Shown: positions 1 to 6,116 of the stretch, in pieces | Layout of the letters: every line of letters starts with the position of its first letter | Position numbering within the stretch: position 1 is the stretch's first letter | Assembly: GCA_023249895.1 (NCBI GenBank) | Contig: JAHFBS010000017.1 | Coordinates: 1-10,644, forward strand | DNA: 10,644 bases | Source: a bacterium | GTDB taxonomy: Bacteria > Babelota > Babeliae > Babelales > RVW-14 | Direction of reading: 5' to 3' | Position numbers and translations under genes: made by a program | The notes under the pieces: generated by a model | Told to the model about the DNA's origin: nothing | Seen by the model: the letters and a program-made list of their open reading frames with translations, nothing else | The model's database searches: none

Positions 1-482
1 TTGATCTTACAACAGACTATGAACGTGAGCTACGTGAGAATGTTTGGAACAAAAAATTTGTGCTTGCAAAACCGGCGGGCCAACTCTTTGTCAAACCAGA
101 ATCGCATGTTGAAGAAGTTGCCGTGCCCAAAAAAGAAATTGCTCAAACGGCTCCTGAAATTACCATTGATGATGTTGCCAAAGTCCAATTAGTTGTCGGC
201 ACGATACTGAGTTGTAAATCGGTTGAAGGCTCTGACAAGCTTTACAAACTTCAAGTTGAATTCGGCAAATTCGGGCAACGCCAAATTTTGTCAGGCGTTG
301 CGCAGCAACTTAAACCAGAAGATCTTATTGGCAAACAAGGCGTCTTTATCCTCAATCTCAAACCACGCAAAATGTTGGGTCTTGAATCGCAAGGCATGAT
401 GCTTTTTGCGCAAGATGATGCCGGAACTTTGCGCCCTGTTACCATTGGCGAAGCGGTCAAGGACGGCGCTACAGTTCGGTGA
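1..482 (+). CDS. metG: methionyl-tRNA synthetase, C-terminal part (partial at the left edge)
   Basis: The reading frame is open from base 3 and continues from outside the window; it ends with TGA at 480-482. The last ~105 residues form a tRNA-binding OB-fold of the EMAP/Trbp111 type, starting near ITIDDVAKVQLVVGTI. Family landmarks follow: DKLYKLQVEFG, RQILSGVA, LKPRKMLG and ESQGMMLFA. In the family this domain is appended to MetG, where it mediates dimerisation and improves tRNA binding. Just before it, AKPAGQLFVKPE resembles the KP-x-LF-x-R-x-E stretch that ends the MetG anticodon-binding region, and a low-complexity PKKEIAQTAPE linker joins the two. The catalytic domain (HIGH/KMSKS) is outside the window, so a stand-alone Trbp111-like protein is not fully excluded, but the upstream residues favour MetG. 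The gene converges on, and overlaps by 14 bases, the RING gene that ends at 469. Confidence 0.85.
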   Translation, partial: DLTTDYERELRENVWNKKFVLAKPAGQLFVKPESHVEEVAVPKKEIAQTAPEITIDDVAKVQLVVGTILSCKSVEGSDKLYKLQVEFGKFGQRQILSGVAQQLKPEDLIGKQGVFILNLKPRKMLGLESQGMMLFAQDDAGTLRPVTIGEAVKDGATVR

Positions 483-1233
483 TTGTTATTGTGGGTAGTG
501 TTGAGTTGCAGGTAAAGAAATCATCAGTGTTTTCTATAAGTTTTTTGCATGCCGGACAGCCATCTACGGTTTCACGAAAATCTACTGGTAAGCATTTTTG
601 ATGAAAAAAGTGTCCGCATTTTAATAGTACAAGTGATGGCTGAAGAATAAGTTCCCTGTTGTTGAGATGAAAAAAATTGTGAAGCATGCAGCCTTTTGGG
701 TTACAACAGGTTAATGGTTTGTCCGGCTGTATGAAGCTAACGCAGCGAAGAATATAAAATTCTTTAATAAGTTCTTTTGTGATGATTTCAAAAAAAGTAT
801 TATCTCGACGTGCAGCTCTTGCATTCCATGTATGATTTTCCAGCGAATGAGCAGCACTTTGATCTTGGCTTTGGCTGTTGACCGTAATATTGATGTAGGG
901 TGAATTCAGGTTTTTTAATGTCAATGTTATAAAATTTTTTGATGTGTAGGTTCTGCCATCCTGATGACGTATAAAAAGTTGATATTCCAGAACGCAAATT
1001 GATGGATTTGTGTATTCTGATTTCTCAAATTGGAAACAGAATGAACCATTTAAAATGGGGATCTGAAATGGAATATCAGATGCGCCGGTCGGTTGCTTTC
1101 GTTTTTTGCTGGTCTGTGCATGGTTTATTTCAGAAGCAGGCATTTCTTCTTTGACAGGCATTGCGATGCCATTGGTTATGAATAATATACAGGCCCAACA
1201 TAATGATGAAATCATAGACTTTATAGATTTCAC
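469..1233 (-). CDS. secreted RING-finger protein (RING-H2), paralogue 1 of the tandem family
   Basis: Protein of 254 residues that starts with GTG at 1231-1233. AAGGA lies 6 nt upstream and overlaps the stop of the preceding gene, which suggests translational coupling. Residues 1-24 look like a Sec signal peptide (KSIK, hydrophobic core, NGIA before Met25). A Lys/Arg patch KKRK sits at 43-46. Residues ~57-165 are the beta-rich region shared with the neighbours (YQLFIRHQDGR, NFITLTLKN, ENHTWNARA). The C-terminal RING has C177 and C182, then C206-x-H208, H211, C214, and C226-P-x-C229. This is a C3H2C3 pattern, but the first knuckle is C-x4-C instead of C-x2-C. Lys230 sits at the linchpin position used by many E3 ligases. 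A host-directed ubiquitin ligase role is inference. The gene ends with TAG inside the 3' end of metG and is the last member of the array. Confidence 0.85.
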   Translation of the reverse strand: MKSIKSMISSLCWACILFITNGIAMPVKEEMPASEINHAQTSKKRKQPTGASDIPFQIPILNGSFCFQFEKSEYTNPSICVLEYQLFIRHQDGRTYTSKNFITLTLKNLNSPYINITVNSQSQDQSAAHSLENHTWNARAARRDNTFFEIITKELIKEFYILRCVSFIQPDKPLTCCNPKGCMLHNFFHLNNRELILQPSLVLLKCGHFFHQKCLPVDFRETVDGCPACKKLIENTDDFFTCNSTLPTITITEL

Positions 1234-1242
1234 GCGTAATCC

Positions 1243-1992
1243 TTAGGTAAAAAAATCAGCGGTTAGATCATTAAATGGACGTATAGCATAGATTGCTTTG
1301 AATTGTGAAAAGAGCGCTTTGTGTTTACAAAAAGGACAACATTTTCCAGCACTTCGCGTATAAAGACAGGCTTTATGGACAATGTGCCCACATGACAACA
1401 TAGTTATATTATGATCGATCATAATATTGTTGAGTGAAAAAATGTTTTTGCAACATAGACTACAACAAAGTTTTTTGTTTTTGCTATAAAACGCTTCGTT
1501 TAAACATAATATGAGCATAAGCTCTTGTCTAAGGTCAACTTTAATAACATCTACAAGATCGTATTCTTTTGACCAAGCATCATGCCAAGAATGATCAAGA
1601 CAGGGCCGTTTTTGATCGCGTTCTTGAATTGATATCTCGAACTCTGTTTCCGATTCTTTAATTGTTAGAATTACTATTTTTTCGAATGATTTTTTTTCTG
1701 ATAGAGATCCCGGTTTTTGTGCAAAAAGATCGTAGATAAATATAAATATATTTTGGCCATCGGAGGATTGATCTAAACTTTTTTTATTGCGTAATTCAAA
1801 AACAAATGATTTTGAAAGAAATGATACATGATTTAAAAGGCTATGGGCTTTCACACGCCTGTGCAAAGAATGTGCTGCATTTTGTGCATATAGAGTTGGT
1901 ATCAATGTGAATATTGTTACATAGCAACAACTGATCAGGCTTAATTTTTTTATATATGACGCGTGTCCCCAAAAATATGCATACAAAATCAT
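1243..1992 (-). CDS. secreted RING-finger protein (RING-H2), paralogue 2 of the tandem family
   Basis: Protein of 249 residues. A short N-terminal stretch precedes a hydrophobic segment at about 17-35 (KKLSLISCCYVTIFTLIPTL) followed by YAQNA, a plausible signal-peptidase I site near residue 36-39. The middle region carries family landmarks also seen in paralogue 1: FVFELRN, DGQNIFIFIYDLF, IVILTIKE and DHSWHDAW (compare NHTWNA). A helix rich in Leu and Glu (VDLRQELMLILCL) leads into the RING. The RING is canonical: C177-x2-C180, C201-G-H203, H206, C209, C219-P-F-C222, with Leu179 between the first cysteines and Lys223 after the last ligand, as in E2-binding RINGs. The predicted role as an exported E3-like effector is inference. 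The start is preceded by AAGGGGGA 9 nt upstream. A 62-nt gap separates it from paralogue 3, the widest gap in the array, so an extra promoter there is possible though I see no convincing one. Confidence 0.87.
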   Translation of the reverse strand: MILYAYFWGHASYIKKLSLISCCYVTIFTLIPTLYAQNAAHSLHRRVKAHSLLNHVSFLSKSFVFELRNKKSLDQSSDGQNIFIFIYDLFAQKPGSLSEKKSFEKIVILTIKESETEFEISIQERDQKRPCLDHSWHDAWSKEYDLVDVIKVDLRQELMLILCLNEAFYSKNKKLCCSLCCKNIFSLNNIMIDHNITMLSCGHIVHKACLYTRSAGKCCPFCKHKALFSQFKAIYAIRPFNDLTADFFT

Positions 1993-2054
1993 ATTCTTCT
2001 ATCCCCCTTAAGATATAAATTTGCGCAATTTAAATCATATTGTAGTACCATCGC

Positions 2055-2903
2055 TTAAATTTGTTTTTTGTAAAGAATATAGTCTTCTTCAGATTTGATA
2101 GCGGTTTTACAGCAAGGACAGAAATAAGGTTCGTTTTCATTTATGGGTAGATTGATACACCAAATATGATAGATGTGCATGCATTTTAAAAGAAGTGTTC
2201 CATCAAGAGGAATATATGTACCATATTGAAAAAAAGATTGAGAGCATGGAGCACAAGATACCTTTGTTTTGTAATTCAATAACAACAAAATGCAGATTAA
2301 TTCATTTGCAAGTAATTGCCTTATTGACGCTGTTAATGTTGAGTATGGTGGACATATAATTGTTTTAGTTAGTTGATGCGAAACGTTTGGTGCATTTACA
2401 GAATGTTGAGCAAAATCGAAGCAGCATACTGAAAAATAAAGTTCTGTCTCGCCTTGGCTTTCAAAAAATATGATTAATCGCTTTTGCATTTCTTCTTGTC
2501 TGTCTTGTACGGTGCGCCACAAGTCATATGCAATCATACGTCGTGTTCCAATGTTGGATGAAAGATCTTCTGCGAGCTTGAAAAAGTATTTACCGCCCAA
2601 AAAAGATACAAAAGGTTCAGGCTTTAAGGTTTTTAAAAAATGTTGAAGTTGCTGTACGGGTATGGCTTGTGCAATTTTTTCAGGGTTTTTTAACGAAGTT
2701 TCTTCTGTTTGTGTGGATGCATCTATGGGAAGTTGCGACAGATCTTTCAAAAATGGTGGCAGTTCATTTGAATCCAAGAGACTGGATAAAGGATTCAACG
2801 ATTCTGTGTCCATTGGTTGTATTTCTAATAGAGGATATATATAAGAAAATATGGTAATGATGATTATAAAGAATGACTTACAGCAAAACCCTTGCGTTAT
2901 CAT
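2055..2903 (-). CDS. secreted or membrane-anchored RING-finger protein (RING-H2), paralogue 3 of the tandem family
   Basis: Protein of 282 residues. Residues 10-27 (SFFIIIITIFSYIYPLLE) are strongly hydrophobic with only Lys9 before them, so this may be a signal peptide or an uncleaved anchor. A polar linker of about 65 residues follows (Met31-Asp-Thr-Glu, then Ser, Pro and Glu rich), longer than in the other members. The shared region begins near 98 (FVSFLGGKYFFKL, MIAYDLW, KRLIIFFES, ELYFSV), and a helix IRQLLANELICILLLL precedes the RING. Zinc ligands are C217-x2-C220, C241-M-H243, H246, C249 and C262-P-C-C265, with Lys266 at the linchpin position. The ATG at 2901-2903 is preceded by GGGGGAAGGG, a strong purine-rich ribosome binding site. 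It lies 25 nt after paralogue 4. A ubiquitin-ligase-like role is inference from the RING only. Confidence 0.87.
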   Translation of the reverse strand: MITQGFCCKSFFIIIITIFSYIYPLLEIQPMDTESLNPLSSLLDSNELPPFLKDLSQLPIDASTQTEETSLKNPEKIAQAIPVQQLQHFLKTLKPEPFVSFLGGKYFFKLAEDLSSNIGTRRMIAYDLWRTVQDRQEEMQKRLIIFFESQGETELYFSVCCFDFAQHSVNAPNVSHQLTKTIICPPYSTLTASIRQLLANELICILLLLNYKTKVSCAPCSQSFFQYGTYIPLDGTLLLKCMHIYHIWCINLPINENEPYFCPCCKTAIKSEEDYILYKKQI

Positions 2904-2928
2904 TTCCCTTCCCCCTGCAAGTAAAATT

Positions 2929-3837
2929 TTAAAATTTCTCTGTTATAGCTATAGGTTCCTCAATAAAATTTGCTGTGCCTGTTTTAAGACAAAATGGACA
3001 AGTGGTGTTGTATTTTGGGACAAAACAATTTTGGCATATAACATGCGAACAGGAGAAGATATAGTGAGAAACAAGAGCCCATCCATCGTCGCCGATATTT
3101 TGACGTAATATTTTTCTGCAGCAGTCGCATATTTCATTTTTTTCGGCAGCTGCTTTGGTATATAACCTGCACGCCATCATAGTGGTAATCCCCTCGACAA
3201 CCCAATTTTCCCCAAAATCCTCAAGTTCACTTGAAAAGATATCAATTTTGTGCGGTTGAAAACAAGTTAAATAAAAAACGACAGTTTTTGGAGCCTCATG
3301 ATATGGTACGGCAAGAAGATAAAATGCCTCATCTTCATGGGTAAGATGTGAGACGTAGAGAGTTCCATCTTGTTGTTTATAATCGTGATAAATAAAGATG
3401 GTATTTATAGTCCATGCGTTATCGATGTTCAATTTATTGATGATTTGCCTTACATAATTGGTGGGATCTTGATCGATATCGGTAATAATATTTCCCGTAC
3501 GTACATTTTGATCGAGTGGAAAGATCATAGATCTTAATAAGACCCTGTTACTTTGTTGTCCTAAAATAAAATAAAAAATGTATGATACGTCTTCATAATT
3601 TAGTTGGTAGGAACATTGGATGATGCTTTGACCTTGAGATGTGTAAATGCATTTTTGAAGAAGCGTAAGTTTGCCAATAAAACAGGTGACAGTTTGAGGC
3701 GTAATAATTTCACGGAAATTCATTGAGAGGCTAGTTTCTTGCAAAGCGCTCTGTTCAGGATTCATTGCACCTATAGGTAGCGATACGAACATACATATAA
3801 AGAGCGTTGTTAAAACCTTCATCTCTTGAATAATCAT
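2929..3837 (-). CDS. secreted RING-finger protein (C3HC4), paralogue 4 of the tandem family
   Basis: Protein of 302 residues from the ATG at 3837, or 297 from the ATG at 3822. The second start is attractive because MKVLTTLFICMFVSLPIGA is then a textbook signal peptide cleaved before Met25 (numbered from the first start); neither start has a strong Shine-Dalgarno. The shared region starts near 50 (VTCFIGKLTLLQKC, GQSIIQCSYQLN, YIFYFIL). A second stretch at about 148-178 (FIYHDYKQQDG, HEDEAFYLLAV) faintly resembles 63-93, hinting at an internal repeat. The RING is C237-x2-C240, C263-S-H265, C268-x2-C271, C280-P-F-C283, so His is replaced by Cys at position 5, giving C3HC4. Leu284, not Lys, follows the last ligand. 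It starts only 6 nt after the interrupted paralogue 5. E3-like activity is inference. Confidence 0.87.
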   Translation of the reverse strand: MIIQEMKVLTTLFICMFVSLPIGAMNPEQSALQETSLSMNFREIITPQTVTCFIGKLTLLQKCIYTSQGQSIIQCSYQLNYEDVSYIFYFILGQQSNRVLLRSMIFPLDQNVRTGNIITDIDQDPTNYVRQIINKLNIDNAWTINTIFIYHDYKQQDGTLYVSHLTHEDEAFYLLAVPYHEAPKTVVFYLTCFQPHKIDIFSSELEDFGENWVVEGITTMMACRLYTKAAAEKNEICDCCRKILRQNIGDDGWALVSHYIFSCSHVICQNCFVPKYNTTCPFCLKTGTANFIEEPIAITEKF

Positions 3838-3843
3838 GATCTT

Positions 3844-4260
3844 TTACCAAATGCCTCCATATCTTTGTGCAAGTTCAATCTCACTGCTAATGTGCTGGTA
3901 GCTATCAAAAGGTATAGTGAATGAGTTAATAATTTGAGCATTGTCGTGTTTGCCACATTCTATGCAATAAAATTGACCTTGGTCAGAAAGATAATGTTGG
4001 TTGATTATAAAGTCAGAATCAGGCGTTGCTTGAGACCAAAGCCTTTTTTTGCAGCTCTTACAAAACCATTGAATGATATCACGTTCAAACAAGAGAGCGG
4101 TGTCAAACAATTGGGTAATGGAATTATCAAGGAGATCTGCTTCAGCGGGGCTCTGATAATAGTATTGAATGTTAATATTAGCGGGTTTGGCGAATAATCC
4201 CGAAAAAATATAGCCATTTGTTCGAATAGAGGTAGCTACAGAAACTATTTGTGGGGACAA
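3844..4260 (-). CDS. 3' fragment of paralogue 5: four-cysteine zinc domain protein if restarted internally
   Basis: The fragment has 138 residues from a TTG at 4258-4260. The frame is open back to the TAG, and a CTG at 4294-4296 would give 150 residues whose start (RNFIITLLLTPLSPQIVS) looks like a weak signal peptide. No Shine-Dalgarno is visible before either codon, so independent translation is doubtful. Zinc ligands CKSC and CIEC could bind a single ion. Confidence 0.45.
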   Translation of the reverse strand: MSPQIVSVATSIRTNGYIFSGLFAKPANINIQYYYQSPAEADLLDNSITQLFDTALLFERDIIQWFCKSCKKRLWSQATPDSDFIINQHYLSDQGQFYCIECGKHDNAQIINSFTIPFDSYQHISSEIELAQRYGGIW

Positions 4261-4344
4261 AGGGGTAAGAAGGAGTGTGATAATAAAGTTTCTCAGAATT
4301 GGATGTTCATTTCGAGGGTCACCGTTGATGGCTTTGCCACGAAT

Positions 4345-4533
4345 CTAAAAAAAATGTTGGCCATCTTCATGTAATGAGTACTTGGTGCATTTAAAGGTAA
4401 ATGTGTGCAAAAATGGCTGATGTATTTTAAAATCGAGCGGAGCTTCTGCAGAATCTTTTGATTGAGGCTCTTGCATTGGTAGTGCTGCTGATGACCAACC
4501 AGCACAAAGTAAAAAGAGCAGTATTTTCTTCAT
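4345..4533 (-). CDS. 5' fragment of paralogue 5: short exported peptide if the TAG is a true stop
   Basis: If TAG terminates translation, this fragment gives 62 residues: signal peptide plus about 40 residues of the shared N-terminal region, without any zinc ligands. It is listed apart because gene finders may call it, usually from an unlikely upstream start at 4587 that lies inside pgeF; the Shine-Dalgarno at 4540-4547 supports 4533. A run of eight T precedes the TAG. Confidence 0.5.
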   Translation of the reverse strand: MKKILLFLLCAGWSSAALPMQEPQSKDSAEAPLDFKIHQPFLHTFTFKCTKYSLHEDGQHFF

Positions 4534-4552
4534 ATTATTCTCCCTCTTTTGA

Positions 4553-5311
4553 TTACTTGATCCATACAATTGTCGCCTGTGTTCCATAATTCTGCTTATT
4601 TGTTGCGCGTCGGTATGAGTGAAAACGGTTGTTACAGATGGTGCATTCGTGAGCTGAAATATTAATATTTTCTTCTTTTACGCCGGCTGTAACAAGCTGC
4701 AACTTATTTAATCCCGGATTATCGAAGTATAAATGCCCATTGCGTGTGATAAGAACGTCTTTGGTATAAGGGCATGTTTGCAAGTGTTTCTCAAATTCTG
4801 ATGTTACCTCATAACAGCATGATTGTGCTGATGGGCCGAAGTAGATCAGAATGTCTTTAGGTGTTATGTCGTAATGTTGTTGTAAAGATGTAAGCACTTT
4901 GATTGAAATGTTTTTTACTGTTCCCGGCCAGCCAGCATGTGCGATGGCAACGACACGGTGCTGTGGCGCACAGAAAATGACGGGCAGGCAGTCTGCAGTC
5001 AACACACCAATGCCAATGTTTGGCTGATTGGTGATCAAAAAATCTCCGGTGTGCGTAAAACAATCAAGTGCTCCTGCAAGTTGATTGATATCGGTGATGT
5101 TCCATCCGTCAGTACCATGAACTTGTTTTTGTAATACCAGGTGCGCTAGCCCAAGCCGTTGACGTAGCTGATCTGCCCAAGGAAAGAACTCTGGGCTGTG
5201 CCTTTCACCCGCGCTGGCAGGTTTGAGGTGTGTTGCAGAAAGGGGACAAGTTGTGGCATCACCGAAGAAAAATGAACATTTATGATGAGATGTGCCATTG
5301 ATTATTGTCAT
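4553..5311 (-). CDS. pgeF: PgeF/YfiH-family multicopper-oxidase-like (laccase domain, DUF152) protein
   Basis: The protein has 252 residues, normal length for the family. Family motifs are clear: QKQVHG (His65), TADCLPVIF (Cys108), AHAGWPGT (His125), FGPSAQSCCYEV, and near the end HECTICNNRFHSYRR. His65, Cys108 and His125 match the metal-binding His, Cys and His of E. coli YfiH. The usual Arg of HAGWRG is Pro128-like here (WPG). Members have been described as peptidoglycan editing factors that keep serine out of muropeptide precursors, and as purine nucleoside phosphorylase/adenosine deaminase enzymes; which applies here cannot be told. The protein has no signal peptide and is probably cytoplasmic. 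The start at 5311 lies 32 nt inside the end of mutY and lacks a clear Shine-Dalgarno, so translation is probably coupled to mutY. Confidence 0.9.
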   Translation of the reverse strand: MTIINGTSHHKCSFFFGDATTCPLSATHLKPASAGERHSPEFFPWADQLRQRLGLAHLVLQKQVHGTDGWNITDINQLAGALDCFTHTGDFLITNQPNIGIGVLTADCLPVIFCAPQHRVVAIAHAGWPGTVKNISIKVLTSLQQHYDITPKDILIYFGPSAQSCCYEVTSEFEKHLQTCPYTKDVLITRNGHLYFDNPGLNKLQLVTAGVKEENINISAHECTICNNRFHSYRRATNKQNYGTQATIVWIK

Positions 5312-6092
5312 ATCTAATAAACCGTTCGTTTTCCAAATCCGTTATAATTTTTCGTACCAGTGTCTCGTTACGCCCAACAAGCGTAATAAGTTCAGGTTCG
5401 CTCAATCCGCTCGCATATTCAAGTAAATACTGCAAAATAAGCCCGCGGATTTGTCGCTCCGATCCCTGAAATGGTGATTGTTTATGATAATGCTTGCTCA
5501 AGCGGCTGGCGTTGCCGACAGTTTTTTTGAGCATGACGCCATAATCCATCAGCGCATAGTACCATTCACGTGGATTTGATTGATCGACCGTTTGTGCAAC
5601 CAAGGGCATGATTTCTTTATCGCTGATTTCTGTACGATCTTTAAAGAAAAAATGGATAAAAACGGTGCGAACGTTGGTTTCGATGAACACCGTCGGGATA
5701 TTGAATGCAAATGCCACAATTGAACGTGCCGTTGCAGGTCCAATTCCGGGAAATGTTTCAAGTATTTCTGGATCGTGCGGCAGTTGACCGTGATATTCCT
5801 GGCTAACCCGTTGGGCGATTTTCTGTAATGCCATTGCACGTCGATTGTAACCAAGCCCTTTCCAGTACAAAAGCACTTCATGAAAACTTGCATTGGCAAG
5901 TGTTGCAAAATCGGGAAAGCGTGTAATAAATGGATCAAATTTTTGCAGCACGCGATCAGTTTGCGTTTGTTGCAGCATAATTTCTGAAACAACCACATGA
6001 TAGGGCGTTATCTGTTCACGCCATGGAAAAGCACGTCGGTTAGTGCCATAATAATCTTTTATAAGCATTTGAAATTGGTGTAGATCATTCAT
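5280..6092 (-). CDS. mutY: MutY-type adenine DNA glycosylase lacking the Fe-S cluster
   Basis: The protein has 270 residues, shorter than E. coli MutY. The HhH-GPD fold is evident: FPWREQITPY, SEIMLQQTQ (Glu37, the catalytic acid in MutY), WKGLGYNRRA (Tyr82), FPGIGPATARSIVAFAF (helix-hairpin-helix, about 114-130). At the position of the catalytic Asp138 of MutY the sequence reads FIETNVRTV, so Glu138 replaces Asp. After LMDYGVMLKKTVGN, where the four Fe-S cysteines should follow, there are none; instead SRLSKHYHKQSPFQGSERQ occurs. The C-terminal 8-oxoG-recognition (NUDIX-like) domain is absent, and residues ~212-270 look like a winged helix. Removal of adenine opposite 8-oxoguanine is the expected role, but the changes leave substrate specificity open. 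The gene is first in the minus-strand operon, with a promoter overlapping the tsaC start. Confidence 0.88.
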   Translation of the reverse strand: MNDLHQFQMLIKDYYGTNRRAFPWREQITPYHVVVSEIMLQQTQTDRVLQKFDPFITRFPDFATLANASFHEVLLYWKGLGYNRRAMALQKIAQRVSQEYHGQLPHDPEILETFPGIGPATARSIVAFAFNIPTVFIETNVRTVFIHFFFKDRTEISDKEIMPLVAQTVDQSNPREWYYALMDYGVMLKKTVGNASRLSKHYHKQSPFQGSERQIRGLILQYLLEYASGLSEPELITLVGRNETLVRKIITDLENERFIRYDNNQWHISS

Positions 6093-6116
6093 AAAAAATC
6101 GCTAAAGTTTTTGCCA

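Larger units (their letters stand above)
3844..4533 (-). pseudogene. paralogue 5 of the secreted RING family, interrupted by an in-frame TAG, with a half-lost RING
   Basis: Read in one frame this is 229 codons, with a single TAG at 4345-4347 (codon 63) and no other stop until TAA at 3844. Both halves match the family. The first half has a signal peptide (MKKILLFLLCAGWSSAALP, then Met20-Gln-Glu-Pro) and PFLHTFTFKCTKYSLHEDGQ. The second has ILRNFIITLLLTP, then a helix and the zinc region. AGAGGGAG lies 6 nt before the ATG at 4533. The zinc region keeps CKSC and, about 29 residues later, CIEC, but the C-x-H pair is replaced (HYLSDQGQFYC here, HYIFSCSHVIC in paralogue 4) and the last C-x2-C is absent. 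The simplest reading is a recent CAG-to-TAG nonsense change. Read-through, internal restart or a sequencing error remain possible. It is first in the array, 19 nt after pgeF. Confidence 0.75.

Noticed and set aside
2015..2031. Short inverted repeat TAAATT-TGCGC-AATTTA in the gap before paralogue 2
   Set aside because: The stem is only six A/T pairs with no T-run after it, so it is too weak to call a terminator or operator.
2851..3108. Plus-strand open frame of 85 codons opposite RING paralogues 3 and 4
   Set aside because: It mirrors conserved family sequence on the other strand, which includes the zinc ligands; it is a shadow.
4345..4347. TAG recoded as an amino acid in this organism
   Set aside because: No in-frame TAG occurs in mutY, pgeF, tsaC, ftsZ, ftsA or ftsQ. 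The TAG that ends paralogue 1 is only three codons before a TGA, so it does not settle the question by itself, but general recoding is unlikely.
4293..4505. Minus-strand alternate frame of 70 codons over paralogue 5, suggesting a programmed frameshift at the eight-T run
   Set aside because: Family similarity continues in the original frame after the TAG, and the alternate frame ends after 16 more codons, so a frameshift would not restore the protein.
469..4533. RING gene array as a phage or insertion-sequence remnant
   Set aside because: No transposase, integrase, terminal repeat or tRNA junction is visible; the proteins carry export signals and RING ligands instead.
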